From positions 1 through 14,005 of the forward strand of contig CAMJGB010000022.1 of assembly GCA_946405115.1 (NCBI GenBank): DNA of 14,005 nucleotides. Direction: 5' to 3'. This stretch comes from an uncultured Clostridia bacterium. GTDB lineage: Bacteria; Bacillota; Clostridia; Saccharofermentanales; Saccharofermentanaceae. Both the position numbers and the translations under genes were made by a program. The notes below the pieces were generated by a model. The model had not been told where the DNA came from. It worked only from the letters and a program-made list of their open reading frames with translations, and searched no databases. Positions 1-7,379 of the stretch are shown piece after piece. How positions within the stretch are numbered: position 1 is the first letter of the stretch; every line of letters starts with the position of its first letter.

Positions 1-1385
1 GGATACTCCTGGAGGAAGTTCTCGATCTCAACCGGGTAGATATTCTCACCGCCGGATACGATAACGTCCTTCTTACGGTCAACGAGGAAGTAGAAACCAT
101 CCTCATCCTGCTTAGCCATATCTCCTGTGTAGAGCCAGCCGTCATGCAAGATCTCAGCTGTAGCATCAGGATTCTTGTAGTACTCGAGCATTACGCCGGG
201 GCCCTTGACGCAGAGCTCACCGACTTCACCCTTCTGTACTTCATTACCCTGCTCGTCGATGATCTTGCACTCCCATCTGTAACCGGGAACGCCGATAGCA
301 CCGACCTTATGTGTATTCTCAAGTCCCAAGTGAACGCAGCCGGGGCCGGTTGACTCAGAAAGGCCATAGTTTGTATCGTACTGATGATCCGGGAAGTAAT
401 CCTTCCAGTGACGGATAAGTGAAGGCGGAACAGGCTGTGCTCCAATATGCATAAGTCTCCACTGATCAAGCTTGTAATCAGAAAGCTTCAATGTACCGTT
501 ATCGAGTGCATCGAGGATATCCTGTGCCCACGGTACAAGGAGCCATACGATAGTGCACTGCTCGTCAGATGCAGCCTTGAGGATGATCTCAGGCTTAGCT
601 CCCTTAAGAAGGACTGCCTTAGAGCATGTCCAAAGTGAACCCATCCAGTGGAACTTAGCTCCTGTGTGGTACAAGGGAGGAATGCAAAGGAAGCAGTCGT
701 CCTTAGTTGTATGGTGATGGATAGCCTCCATCTCAGCTGCCTGGATAAGGCTTCTGTGAGGATGAAGGATAGCCTTCGGGAAACCTGTTGTTCCGGAAGA
801 GAAATAAATCGCAGCAAGATCGTCCTCTGTAAGCTCGATTCCGGGCTCTGTGCTTGCATAGTCAGCAACCATGCTCCAGTAGCTCTCAGCAAACTCCGGC
901 TTCTTCTCGCCGCCGACTCCGCCTACATAGATGAGAAGTCTGTTATAAGCGATTGAATCAGCATTTGTATTGATACGGTCGATGAACTCGGGACCGAAGA
1001 ACAATACGTTTACATCTGCAAGGTTAGCGCAGTATGAGATCTCGTCGGCTGTATATCTGAAGTTGAAAGGTACCGCAAGAGCACCTGTCTTTAAAATACC
1101 AAAGTAGATAGGAAGCCACTCGAGGCAGTTGAACATCAGGATGGCAACCTTATCGCCCTTCTTGATACCTCTGTCGAGAAGCATATTAGCTACACGGTTA
1201 GCCTTCTCTTCGAAGACCTGCCATGTGATCTGTCTTCTGTAAACGTGAGTCTTTGTCTGCTGTACAAGATCGAATTCCTTGAAGGAGTACTTTCTTGTAT
1301 CTTCCATCGTAGGATTAAGCTCGATAAGAGCTACTTCATCGCCGTGCTCAGCGGCATTTCTTTTGAGCAAATCTGTAACGATCAT
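1..1385 (-). CDS. Acyl-CoA ligase (AMP-binding, ANL superfamily), 3' end missing
   Basis: The first 461 residues of an adenylate-forming enzyme are present; the C-terminal end runs off the left edge. Such enzymes activate a carboxylic acid, often a fatty acid, as an acyl-AMP and transfer it to CoA in the cytoplasm. The visible core motifs are the P-loop YFSSGTTGFPK (residues 194-204), YGLSEST (340-346), YTGD (419-422), DRKKD (436-440) and GGENIYPVEIE (445-455). The missing part would be roughly the last 80-90 residues, including the catalytic lysine of the mobile C-terminal domain. The ATG at 1385 follows GGGGGA with an 11-nt gap. The gene appears to have its own promoter just after the rubrerythrin terminator. 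The acyl substrate cannot be read from sequence; medium- or long-chain fatty acid is the usual assignment. The family call is firm and the substrate is not. Confidence 0.93.
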   Translation of the reverse strand, partial: MIVTDLLKRNAAEHGDEVALIELNPTMEDTRKYSFKEFDLVQQTKTHVYRRQITWQVFEEKANRVANMLLDRGIKKGDKVAILMFNCLEWLPIYFGILKTGALAVPFNFRYTADEISYCANLADVNVLFFGPEFIDRINTNADSIAYNRLLIYVGGVGGEKKPEFAESYWSMVADYASTEPGIELTEDDLAAIYFSSGTTGFPKAILHPHRSLIQAAEMEAIHHHTTKDDCFLCIPPLYHTGAKFHWMGSLWTCSKAVLLKGAKPEIILKAASDEQCTIVWLLVPWAQDILDALDNGTLKLSDYKLDQWRLMHIGAQPVPPSLIRHWKDYFPDHQYDTNYGLSESTGPGCVHLGLENTHKVGAIGVPGYRWECKIIDEQGNEVQKGEVGELCVKGPGVMLEYYKNPDATAEILHDGWLYTGDMAKQDEDGFYFLVDRKKDVIVSGGENIYPVEIENFLQEY

Positions 1386-1418
1386 TATGTGATAATCCCC
1401 CGTAAAATAGGTCTCCTA

Positions 1419-1447
1419 ATATTAGCATTGCAGGCACCTTCAGTCAA
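1419..1447 (-). promoter_or_regulatory. Promoter for the acyl-CoA ligase gene
   Basis: On the minus strand a -35 element TTGACT (1447-1442) is followed by a 17-nt spacer and TAATAT (1424-1419). The spacer ends in TGC, giving an extended -10 (TGN). Transcription would start near 1412, leaving a leader of about 27 nt before the ATG at 1385. The -35 begins within the T tract of the upstream terminator. Predicted from sequence only. Confidence 0.6.
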
Positions 1448-1473
1448 AAAAAGACTGCCTTCCGGCAGTCTTT
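1446..1473 (-). terminator. Rho-independent terminator of the rubrerythrin transcript
   Basis: On the minus strand AAAGACTGCC pairs perfectly with GGCAGTCTTT around a GGAA loop (stem 1473-1464 with 1459-1450), followed by an unbroken run of T (1452-1446). This is a textbook intrinsic terminator, about 90 nt after the rubrerythrin stop codon. Confidence 0.92.
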
Positions 1474-1504
1474 AATCGTCCTTATTTATTTCTATTAAGC
1501 GAAC

Positions 1505-1562
1505 GCGCTCCGAACGGACTTACGCAGACGCTTTAGCGTCGAGTACGTAGTGAGGACGCTTC
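1505..1562 (-). other. Structured 3' UTR after rubrerythrin with competing inverted repeats
   Basis: Between the rubrerythrin stop and its terminator lie several short inverted repeats: GACGC-ttta-GCGTC (1527-1540), TCCG-aa-CGGA (1509-1518) and TACGTA (1544-1549). The segment AGCGTC at 1535-1540 can also pair with GACGCT at 1555-1560, so two hairpins compete for it. No ORF or known RNA family is recognised. It may only be a structured 3' UTR. Confidence 0.35.
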
Positions 1563-1564
1563 GC

Positions 1565-2104
1565 TCAATAGTTCTCAGCAGAAACTTCAAAGTAGCTCTT
1601 AGGGTGAGCGCATACAGGGCACATCTCCGGTGCCTTTGTGCCTACGATGATGTGACCGCAGTTTCTGCACTCCCATACCTTAACTTCGCTCTTCTCGAAA
1701 ACCTTAGCTGTCTCTACATTGTTAAGGAGAGCTCTGTATCTTTCCTCGTGTCTCTTCTCGATGGCAGCTACCATTCTGAACTTAGCTGCGAGGCCCTTGA
1801 AGCCCTCTTCCTCAGCTGTCTTGGCAAAATCCTCGTACATGTCTGTCCACTCGTAGTTCTCGCCGTCAGCTGCAGCAGCAAGGTTAGCAGCTGTATCGCC
1901 GATTCCCTCGAGTTCCTTGAACCACATCTTGGCATGTTCCTTCTCGTTATCTGCTGTATGGAGGAAGATAGCTGCGATCTGCTCGTATCCTTCCTTCTTT
2001 GCTACTGAAGCAAAATAAGTGTACTTGTTTCTTGCCTGGCTTTCACCTGCGAAAGCGGCCTGAAGATTCTTCTCGGTCTGTGTGCCTGCATACTTGTTTG
2101 CCAT
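1565..2104 (-). CDS. rbr: Rubrerythrin
   Basis: The 179-residue protein is a cytoplasmic non-haem diiron peroxidase that reduces hydrogen peroxide to water in anaerobes, taking electrons from rubredoxin or an NADH-linked partner. The N-terminal four-helix ferritin-like domain (about residues 1-135) carries the diiron ligand motifs AGESQARN (Glu21), NEKEH (Glu54, His57), AEEEGF (around 98-102) and IEKRHEERY (Glu116, His119). The C-terminal rubredoxin-like domain binds iron through Cys146, Cys149, Cys162 and Cys165 (CRNCG and CPVC). I chose the ATG at 2104 because AAGGAGA precedes it by 8-9 nt; an in-frame GTG at 2137 would put that binding site inside the coding region. It starts 35 nt after the phosphodiesterase gene with no terminator between, so read-through is possible. 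All expected ligands are present and the length is normal. Confidence 0.96.
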   Translation of the reverse strand: MANKYAGTQTEKNLQAAFAGESQARNKYTYFASVAKKEGYEQIAAIFLHTADNEKEHAKMWFKELEGIGDTAANLAAAADGENYEWTDMYEDFAKTAEEEGFKGLAAKFRMVAAIEKRHEERYRALLNNVETAKVFEKSEVKVWECRNCGHIIVGTKAPEMCPVCAHPKSYFEVSAENY

Positions 2105-2139
2105 GTTCTTTATCTCCTTGCTTTGTGTTATCTCCACCG

Positions 2140-4428
2140 TTATGAAACGGACAGATTCTTTTTCTCATACTCATCGAGACTTACAGGACGGGCGAAGTAG
2201 TAACCCTGGAAGTAATCGCATCCCATCTCGACGAGGAAGTCTACCTGCTCAATTGTCTCAACACCCTCAGCGATAACGGGTACATCGAGACTCTTCGCGA
2301 GGTCGATGATGAGAGACATGATCTTCTTCGTTCTCTCATTCTGAGATGTATCCTTCAGGAATATCATGTCGAGCTTCAATACATCGACAGGCATGTCCTT
2401 AAGCATGTTGAGCGATGAGTATCCGCTTCCGAAGTCATCCATCTCAACGATGAATCCTGCTTCACGAAGCTTATCTATCGTCTTAAGCTTCTCATCAACA
2501 TCATCCATCATGATGGTCTCGGTGATCTCAAGTCTTAAGCGCTTTCTGTCGAGCTCATACTTGTCTGCAAGACCTATGATGATCTCAGGAACATCCATCA
2601 TGTAGAAGTCCTTAGGCGAGATGTTAACGGAAAGATACAAGTCGTTTCTTCCTTCGAAAGACCATCTTCTCAGGATGCGGCATGCGCACTCCCAAATGTA
2701 CTGGTCGATCTTACCTATCATACCATTCTTCTCGAGGATAGAAAGGAATCGTCCCGGAGGCATGAAGCCTTCTTCAGGATGGATCCATCTTACGAGAACC
2801 TCGGCACCCACTACCTTACCGTCACGGGAAACCTGTGCCTGCAGGTAAGGAACAATCTGGCCTGTGAGGATGGCGTTATCAAGCTGCTCCGTGATCTTCT
2901 GATCCCAAAGCATTGAATCTCTTGCATTGTCTTCATAATATGCGATCTTAAAATCAGCCTCGTGCTTAACTCCTGCGATGGCAATGAATGCTCTGTCGAA
3001 CATCGCAGATACCGGCATATTCTTATCCTCGATCTCATAAGCACCAACGTGCATGATGATCGGAATAACGAGATTTCTTCCTACGTTAGGAACTTCCTTA
3101 ACCGCATTGATGAATGTCTCTTCCTTGTAGTTTTCTTTCTCGATAAGAACTCCGAACTTATCGGAACCGATCCTTCCGTATCTTGTGGTAGGACTTACGA
3201 CCTTATCCCTTAACATGTCGGCGATCTTAACCAGAAGCTTGTCTGCGAACTCTCTGCCGTATCTGTCATTAACGAGCTTAAACTCCTTAATATCGGAAGC
3301 GATGATGTAGAACTCCTTATCAGGATTTGCCTGAAGGACTTTTCTTACCTCATCGTACATACGGTCTGTGTTATAGATGCCCGTGAGCTTATCGTGTGTA
3401 GCGAGGAAGCGGTTCAAATTCTCACGCTTCGTTCTCTCTGTTGTATCAGTGATCTTGGCAAATGATCCGATGAGCTTTCCCTGAAGATCGTGAAGCTTAT
3501 GGAATTCGATATCGTAGATGTACTCGTGACCGTTCTCCAAAGAAGTACAGGTCATCATCTTCGATTCGTAATAAGCAGACTCTTCTCTGTCCTCACCTGT
3601 AAGAGCAAGAAGCTTCTCGAATCCGGAAGACGTATCATTCATATCCATTCCGAGCTGAAGCTGTGCAGCTGAATTGGCATAGATACAGTCGCGGTTATCA
3701 TCGAAGAAGAGAATACCGTCGGATATAGTGGCAAGAACCGTCTTCTTCATCTCTTCCATGAGTGCCAGAGGCTGATACTCGATGGAGTAAAGATAGATAA
3801 AGATTCCGCAGATGCCGAGACCTACGATGGATCTGTCGATCTTATCATTGATGACGATATGTGTGGTCTCCCAGATAGTCGTAATAATACAAGCCAAAAG
3901 AATAATTACGTAACGACCTCTGTAAAGCTTTGATGTCTTGACTATCTTATAAGAAAGTACAACTATCGCCACAGTAAGGAGCACGGCAGAAATTCCGAGG
4001 TGCACCATGTGATACCACTTGGACTGGAACTCAATTGCCATCTTTCCGTCGAGCTCAACAAGTGAGAGAACGAATACATGATTAAACGCGTGATTAAGTA
4101 CCAGGCTCAATGAATCAAGAATTACGAGACCAAGCAATACTTTGGTCAGAGCTGAATGCTTAACCTCGAAGTTGCAGAACTCAAGACTAAACTCATCAAA
4201 GTAGAACAAAAGGACCGTAGTACTTATAAAGTAAATGGTGAAACAGAATTTACAAACTGTGATGTTGTCGCTTAAAGCGATAACCATGTTGGAAACAATC
4301 GGCACGAGAAGCCAGAAAAGAATGCGCGATACATACGGTGCGATATCTCGGTCGCTCCTGCTCGTGCGGACAAGACAGAATATGGTCAGTGCCGCCAATA
4401 TAGCCATTGTCACCACATACAACAACAT
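2140..4428 (-). CDS. Membrane PAS / degenerate GGDEF / EAL protein, predicted c-di-GMP phosphodiesterase
   Basis: The 762-residue protein has about seven hydrophobic segments (residues 2-20, 36-52, 60-77, 95-112, 142-162, 172-190, 201-215), then a PAS-like segment (about 225-335), a GGDEF-type domain (about 336-500) and an EAL domain (about 510-755). The GGDEF signature reads GSDKF (421-425), so cyclase activity is unlikely. The EAL domain keeps its metal and catalytic residues: Glu543 (in EVL), Asn602, Glu634, Asp664 and Asp665 (DDFGSGYSS), Lys685, Glu721 and Gln741. I therefore predict hydrolysis of c-di-GMP to pGpG at the inner face of the membrane, with the degenerate GGDEF possibly binding GTP as an allosteric module, as in Caulobacter CC3396. 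The signal sensed by the membrane part is unknown. An in-frame TAA lies two codons before ATG 4428. There is no Shine-Dalgarno sequence; a later ATG at 4407 would shorten the first membrane segment. Confidence 0.92.
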   Translation of the reverse strand: MLLYVVTMAILAALTIFCLVRTSRSDRDIAPYVSRILFWLLVPIVSNMVIALSDNITVCKFCFTIYFISTTVLLFYFDEFSLEFCNFEVKHSALTKVLLGLVILDSLSLVLNHAFNHVFVLSLVELDGKMAIEFQSKWYHMVHLGISAVLLTVAIVVLSYKIVKTSKLYRGRYVIILLACIITTIWETTHIVINDKIDRSIVGLGICGIFIYLYSIEYQPLALMEEMKKTVLATISDGILFFDDNRDCIYANSAAQLQLGMDMNDTSSGFEKLLALTGEDREESAYYESKMMTCTSLENGHEYIYDIEFHKLHDLQGKLIGSFAKITDTTERTKRENLNRFLATHDKLTGIYNTDRMYDEVRKVLQANPDKEFYIIASDIKEFKLVNDRYGREFADKLLVKIADMLRDKVVSPTTRYGRIGSDKFGVLIEKENYKEETFINAVKEVPNVGRNLVIPIIMHVGAYEIEDKNMPVSAMFDRAFIAIAGVKHEADFKIAYYEDNARDSMLWDQKITEQLDNAILTGQIVPYLQAQVSRDGKVVGAEVLVRWIHPEEGFMPPGRFLSILEKNGMIGKIDQYIWECACRILRRWSFEGRNDLYLSVNISPKDFYMMDVPEIIIGLADKYELDRKRLRLEITETIMMDDVDEKLKTIDKLREAGFIVEMDDFGSGYSSLNMLKDMPVDVLKLDMIFLKDTSQNERTKKIMSLIIDLAKSLDVPVIAEGVETIEQVDFLVEMGCDYFQGYYFARPVSLDEYEKKNLSVS

Positions 4429-4500
4429 AGCTTAATATTAACACGGTGCCGCAGGTGATAGGTTGACCAAATATAAACAATTATTGAACATTATAATTTA

Positions 4501-4527
4501 AAAGAAAAGGCGGGTATTCCCCGCCTT
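4501..4527 (-). terminator. Rho-independent terminator of the DUF2975/HTH operon
   Basis: On the minus strand AAGGCGGG pairs with CCCGCCTT around a GAATA loop (4527-4520 with 4514-4507), followed by TTTTCTTT-like sequence down to 4501. It lies about 30 nt after the HTH stop codon and separates this operon from the phosphodiesterase gene. Confidence 0.88.
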
Positions 4528-4555
4528 CTCATCCCTTATCCCAATTAAATTCCAA

Positions 4556-4762
4556 TTACTCGTCTTCCCTGTATTCCAATATGTCTACCGGCTGACAATC
4601 GAGAGCCTTGCAGATGTCGTTTAACGTCGAGAATCTTACTGCCTTCGCTTTCTGATTCTTAAGTATCGACAGGTTCGCAGGAGTAATCCCGATCTTCTGG
4701 GCAAGATCACCTGAGGAGATCTTACGCTTTGCCATCATAACGTCCAAATTAACTATGATCAT
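4556..4762 (-). CDS. Small XRE-family (Cro/C1, YozG-like) HTH regulator
   Basis: The 68-residue protein is almost entirely one helix-turn-helix domain. The segment around residues 16-35 (SGDLAQKIGITPANLSILKN) gives the two DNA-contacting helices, and the C-terminal half (STLNDICKALDCQPVDILEY) is typical of the small Cro/C1 regulators related to Bacillus YozG. There is no effector domain. ATG 4762 follows GGGGGAG with a 7-nt gap. It starts 18 nt after the stop of the DUF2975 gene, so the two are co-transcribed. This pairing is common in Firmicutes, where the membrane protein is thought to be linked to the regulator. The likely target is its own operon, through the palindromes at 5258-5297; that is inference. 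Confidence 0.9.
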   Translation of the reverse strand: MIIVNLDVMMAKRKISSGDLAQKIGITPANLSILKNQKAKAVRFSTLNDICKALDCQPVDILEYREDE

Positions 4763-4780
4763 ATATATCTCCCCCTTCTG

Positions 4781-5233
4781 TCAGATCGTAAGATCCATCT
4801 CTTCCTTCATGGTGATGGCCTTGCTGAATACAACTTTAACACACATGACGATAAGAGCCATAAACAAAGCTATGATCGTAAGGAAGCTGGATCCAAACCA
4901 TACGAATCCGCCGCAAGCACAAGCTACACCGATTCCGATGAGAGCTCCGGTGATGACACTCATAAGCTTCGTATTTGCTCTGTCGAACACGATATCCTTA
5001 CTCATGTTGGACAGAAGCTTAAATACGCTTATAAGTATCACATAAGCCCCGACCGTTCCCAGGTACCAAACCAGCGTAATTACCAGCTTGGTCAGATCAT
5101 CGGACTTCTCCGCATATGCATAGCAGATATACTTCGAGATCGGTACACCGAAGACATCGGCTACTACGACGCATGCGATGAACAATACAGTCGCTATCTT
5201 CGACCACTTTATAATTCCGTCATCATATTTCAT
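4781..5233 (-). CDS. DUF2975 family four-helix membrane protein
   Basis: The 150-residue protein has four predicted membrane segments (about residues 11-29, 48-72, 92-112 and 115-137) and the family-like stretch DIVFDRANTKL (80-90) between the second and third. Its biochemical function is unknown. The start was set at ATG 5233 because CGGAGGA precedes it by about 9 nt; a longer in-frame start at 5266 would lie inside the palindrome region and add a charged tail without its own binding site. It is the first gene of a two-gene operon with the small HTH regulator. In related pairs the membrane protein could hold or modulate the regulator, but nothing in this sequence proves that. The DUF2975 call rests on size, topology, the FD...N...L pattern and the neighbour. 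Confidence 0.85.
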   Translation of the reverse strand: MKYDDGIIKWSKIATVLFIACVVVADVFGVPISKYICYAYAEKSDDLTKLVITLVWYLGTVGAYVILISVFKLLSNMSKDIVFDRANTKLMSVITGALIGIGVACACGGFVWFGSSFLTIIALFMALIVMCVKVVFSKAITMKEEMDLTI

Positions 5234-5257
5234 ATCCTTATTCCTCCGTGAAAAAGA

Positions 5258-5309
5258 ATTAAGCATGCTTTTATGACATCATAATAGCATGCTTAATATT
5301 GTTTTGCAA
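5258..5309 (-). promoter_or_regulatory. Promoter of the DUF2975/HTH operon with two overlapping palindromic operators
   Basis: On the minus strand TTGCAA (5309-5304), a 17-nt spacer and TATTAT (5286-5281) form a near-consensus promoter. Two copies of the palindrome AGCATGCT lie at 5286-5293, between the -35 and -10, and at 5262-5269, around the predicted start of transcription; their spacing is 24 nt. Together they form a perfect 11-bp inverted repeat, ATTAAGCATGC (5258-5268) with GCATGCTTAAT (5287-5297). A protein bound there would block RNA polymerase. The HTH product of this operon is the obvious candidate. Confidence 0.72.
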
Positions 5310-5337
5310 GAGTTTTTTATCGTTTTTCGATATATTA

Positions 5338-6162
5338 TTACTTTGCAGCGAAGTATGTTCCGATATCGTCCTGATCCAGGATCTGCTCTAATACCTGAGG
5401 CTGCGAGCCCGAAGCGATAACGCCATTGATGCCCTTGCCCGTTACCATCTGCATTGCGGTGATCTTCGTATACATGCCGCCCGTACCGAGCTTGCTGCCC
5501 GCTCCCTTGGAGAACCCGAGCATCTCGTCAGTGATCTCCTCTACGTAAGAGATACGCTTCGCATTCTCGTCTTCCCTGGGGTTGCTTGTATAAAGACCGT
5601 CGATATCTGAAAGAATGATAAGAAGGTCTGCATTCGTGAGTATCGCTACATCAGCCGAAAGCGTATCGTTATCGCCGAATGTACCGTTGTGCCAGATCTC
5701 GTTCGTGGACACCGTATCGTTCTCGTTGATAACAGGGATCAGGTGCTTCTCGAGCATTGCCTCGAGTGTATTGGTGATGTTATGTCTCTGAAGCTTATCA
5801 GCGATACCGTCCTTTGTAAGAAGGATCTGTCCGCATACATAGGAATACTCGGCAAAAGATCTTGTGTAAGCGTTCATGAGCTCGCACTGACCTACAGCTG
5901 CGATAGCCTGCTTCTCAGGGATATCCGTGGGCTTCTCGGGAAGGTTAAGGCTTCCGATGCCGACGCCGATCGCACCTGATGTAACGAGGATGACCTCACG
6001 TCCGCTGTTCCAGATGTCAGCGATGCCGCGGCAAAGCTTATCGATGTTGCCGTGATTCATCTTGCCGTTCTCGTAAGTAATGGTAGACGTACCTACCTTA
6101 ACTACGATTCTTTTCGCGAAGTTCACGGCATAACGTGAACCGCCCTTATCATCAACCAGCAT
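5338..6162 (-). CDS. proB: Glutamate 5-kinase, short form without PUA domain
   Basis: The 274-residue cytoplasmic enzyme phosphorylates L-glutamate to glutamate 5-phosphate, the first step of proline synthesis. Amino-acid kinase motifs are clear: IVVKVGTSTI (19-28), LVTSGAIGVG (59-68), INENDTVS (145-152), FGDNDTLSAD (162-171), LSDIDGLY (184-191) and GTGGMYTKI (226-234). The length matches forms that lack the C-terminal PUA domain of the roughly 367-residue E. coli enzyme. ATG 6162 follows GAGGGGAG with about a 7-nt gap. The usual partner proA is not next to it on either side within the window, so gamma-glutamyl phosphate reductase must be encoded elsewhere. No strong intrinsic terminator follows the gene, so some transcription may enter the DUF2975 operon. 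Feedback control by proline is known for the family but cannot be read here. Confidence 0.95.
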   Translation of the reverse strand: MLVDDKGGSRYAVNFAKRIVVKVGTSTITYENGKMNHGNIDKLCRGIADIWNSGREVILVTSGAIGVGIGSLNLPEKPTDIPEKQAIAAVGQCELMNAYTRSFAEYSYVCGQILLTKDGIADKLQRHNITNTLEAMLEKHLIPVINENDTVSTNEIWHNGTFGDNDTLSADVAILTNADLLIILSDIDGLYTSNPREDENAKRISYVEEITDEMLGFSKGAGSKLGTGGMYTKITAMQMVTGKGINGVIASGSQPQVLEQILDQDDIGTYFAAK

Positions 6163-6193
6163 TCGCGGGCTCCCCTCTCAAATCTTAATCTTT

Positions 6194-6222
6194 ACTGTAA
6201 TTAAGGCGGCCCGATAACTCAA
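6194..6222 (-). promoter_or_regulatory. Possible promoter for proB
   Basis: On the minus strand TTGAGT (6222-6217), a 17-nt spacer and TACAGT (6199-6194) stand about 30 nt before the proB start codon. The -35 lies in the loop of the hairpin at 6201-6234. A second candidate, TTGTAT with a 17-nt spacer and TATTCT, lies just upstream of the hairpin at about 6233-6261; if that one is used, the hairpin falls in the proB leader. The two cannot be separated by eye. Confidence 0.35.
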
Positions 6223-6234
6223 GCCGCCCGTTAA
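6201..6234 (-). terminator. GC-rich hairpin after potD, possible weak terminator or attenuator
   Basis: GGCGGC (6205-6210) pairs with GCCGCC (6223-6228), extended after a 2-nt bulge by TTAA with TTAA, around a 12-nt loop. The sequence after it on the minus strand (TTAATTA) is a poor T tract, so termination of the pot transcript would be partial. It lies 36 nt after the potD stop. Confidence 0.45.
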
Positions 6235-6269
6235 GAATATACTCTTAGCCTATAAAATACAAGTTGGCG

Positions 6270-7379
6270 TTATGCTGAAGCCTTTACCGTATTCCAGATC
6301 TCTGTGTAGCGCTCTTCATAAGCGGAAGAAGAGTAGTAAACCTCCAAAGTAGTGAAGATCTCCTCTGTAGGATAGTAGTAAACGTTGCCGGAAACCTCGG
6401 GATCGAGCATTGCCCTTGCAGCTACGTTAGGTGTGGAGTAACCAACATACTCGCAGTTCTCAAGAGCGATGTCAGGCTCATACATAAAGTTGATGAAGTC
6501 GTGAGCGCCCTCGTAGTTAGCTGCGTTTGACGGGATGCACATCATGTCTACGGACCAGTTGGAACCCTCGGGGAGAACGAATCTTAAGTCGATGTCCTCG
6601 TTGCCGAGCTCCTCGATTCTGTCGAGCATTACGATGTGGTCGCCGGACCATGCTACGGAAGCTGCCATCTCGCCTGATGCCATCTTATCCTTAAGGTTAT
6701 CTACGCCGTAAGTAGGATTGAGGTTTGTCTTCTGATCGATAAGGAGCTGCATTGCCTCGGCAAGCTCGCCCTCATCCAAAGTGTTGATGGAGTATCCAAG
6801 GTAGTTAAGAGCAACGCCGATAGACTCTCTCATGGAATCGTACATGCCGATGTCACCTGCGTTTGCCTCATCGAAAAGCACACCCCAGATTACTTCAGGA
6901 TCCGTCGTGCCCTCGGGGATCTCGATTCTGTTAGCATCGTAAACAAGACCTACAGTGCAGTAAAGATACGGAACTGCGTAATCGAGAACCTCGTCTGAAA
7001 GAGCCTGATCCTGAGAATAGGATACGGAATTAAACATGGGATCCATGTTAGCTGTTACGTTAGGAAGCAAGGACCAGTCGAGGGGCTGGATTCTTTGCTC
7101 GTTAATGAGTCTGCATACCATGTACTCTGAAGGAATGATTACATCGTATGTGTTGTCGAGGTTAGGATACATTGTCTCGTTAGTCTCGAAAGTTCTGTAA
7201 ATAACCTTGTACTGAGGATAAGCAGCCTCGAACTTGGCAATAGTATCCTCTGCAATATACTCACCCCAGTTATAGATGATGAGTTCCTGTCTGTTGTCGC
7301 AGGCAACTGAACCCAGCATTGCAGAAGCAATGATCGCAGCTGTGCTTGCGATACTTACAAGCTTTCTAGTTCTCTTCAT
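6270..7379 (-). CDS. potD: Polyamine ABC transporter substrate-binding lipoprotein
   Basis: The 369-residue PotD-family protein captures spermidine or putrescine outside the membrane and delivers it to the PotB/PotC channel. An n-region MKRTRK is followed by a hydrophobic stretch and the lipobox-like GSVAC, so the mature protein would be lipid-anchored at Cys27. The mature start IIYNWGEYIAEDTI (34-47) is characteristic of PotD. Further family-like segments are DVIIPSEYMV (79-88) and the acidic, aromatic-rich C-terminal half. ATG 7379 overlaps the potC stop in ATGA and is preceded by GGAGGAATGAAGAA, so it is translationally coupled. It is the last gene of the pot operon. Spermidine versus putrescine preference cannot be decided by eye. 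Confidence 0.95.
   Translation of the reverse strand: MKRTRKLVSIASTAAIIASAMLGSVACDNRQELIIYNWGEYIAEDTIAKFEAAYPQYKVIYRTFETNETMYPNLDNTYDVIIPSEYMVCRLINEQRIQPLDWSLLPNVTANMDPMFNSVSYSQDQALSDEVLDYAVPYLYCTVGLVYDANRIEIPEGTTDPEVIWGVLFDEANAGDIGMYDSMRESIGVALNYLGYSINTLDEGELAEAMQLLIDQKTNLNPTYGVDNLKDKMASGEMAASVAWSGDHIVMLDRIEELGNEDIDLRFVLPEGSNWSVDMMCIPSNAANYEGAHDFINFMYEPDIALENCEYVGYSTPNVAARAMLDPEVSGNVYYYPTEEIFTTLEVYYSSSAYEERYTEIWNTVKASA

Noticed and set aside
1523..1567. In-frame extension past the rubrerythrin TGA (about 14 codons to TAA)
   Set aside because: Rubrerythrins typically end in AENY as here. The extension has no family match and no readthrough or selenocysteine signal could be recognised.
1550..2008. 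Plus-strand ORF of 152 codons opposite rubrerythrin
   Set aside because: It is an antisense shadow of a clear rubrerythrin with all metal ligands; nothing supports expression.
5258..5297. The 11-bp inverted repeat as a transcription terminator of proB
   Set aside because: The loop is 18 nt, the stem is AT-rich and no T tract follows on the minus strand. Its position over a promoter fits an operator better.
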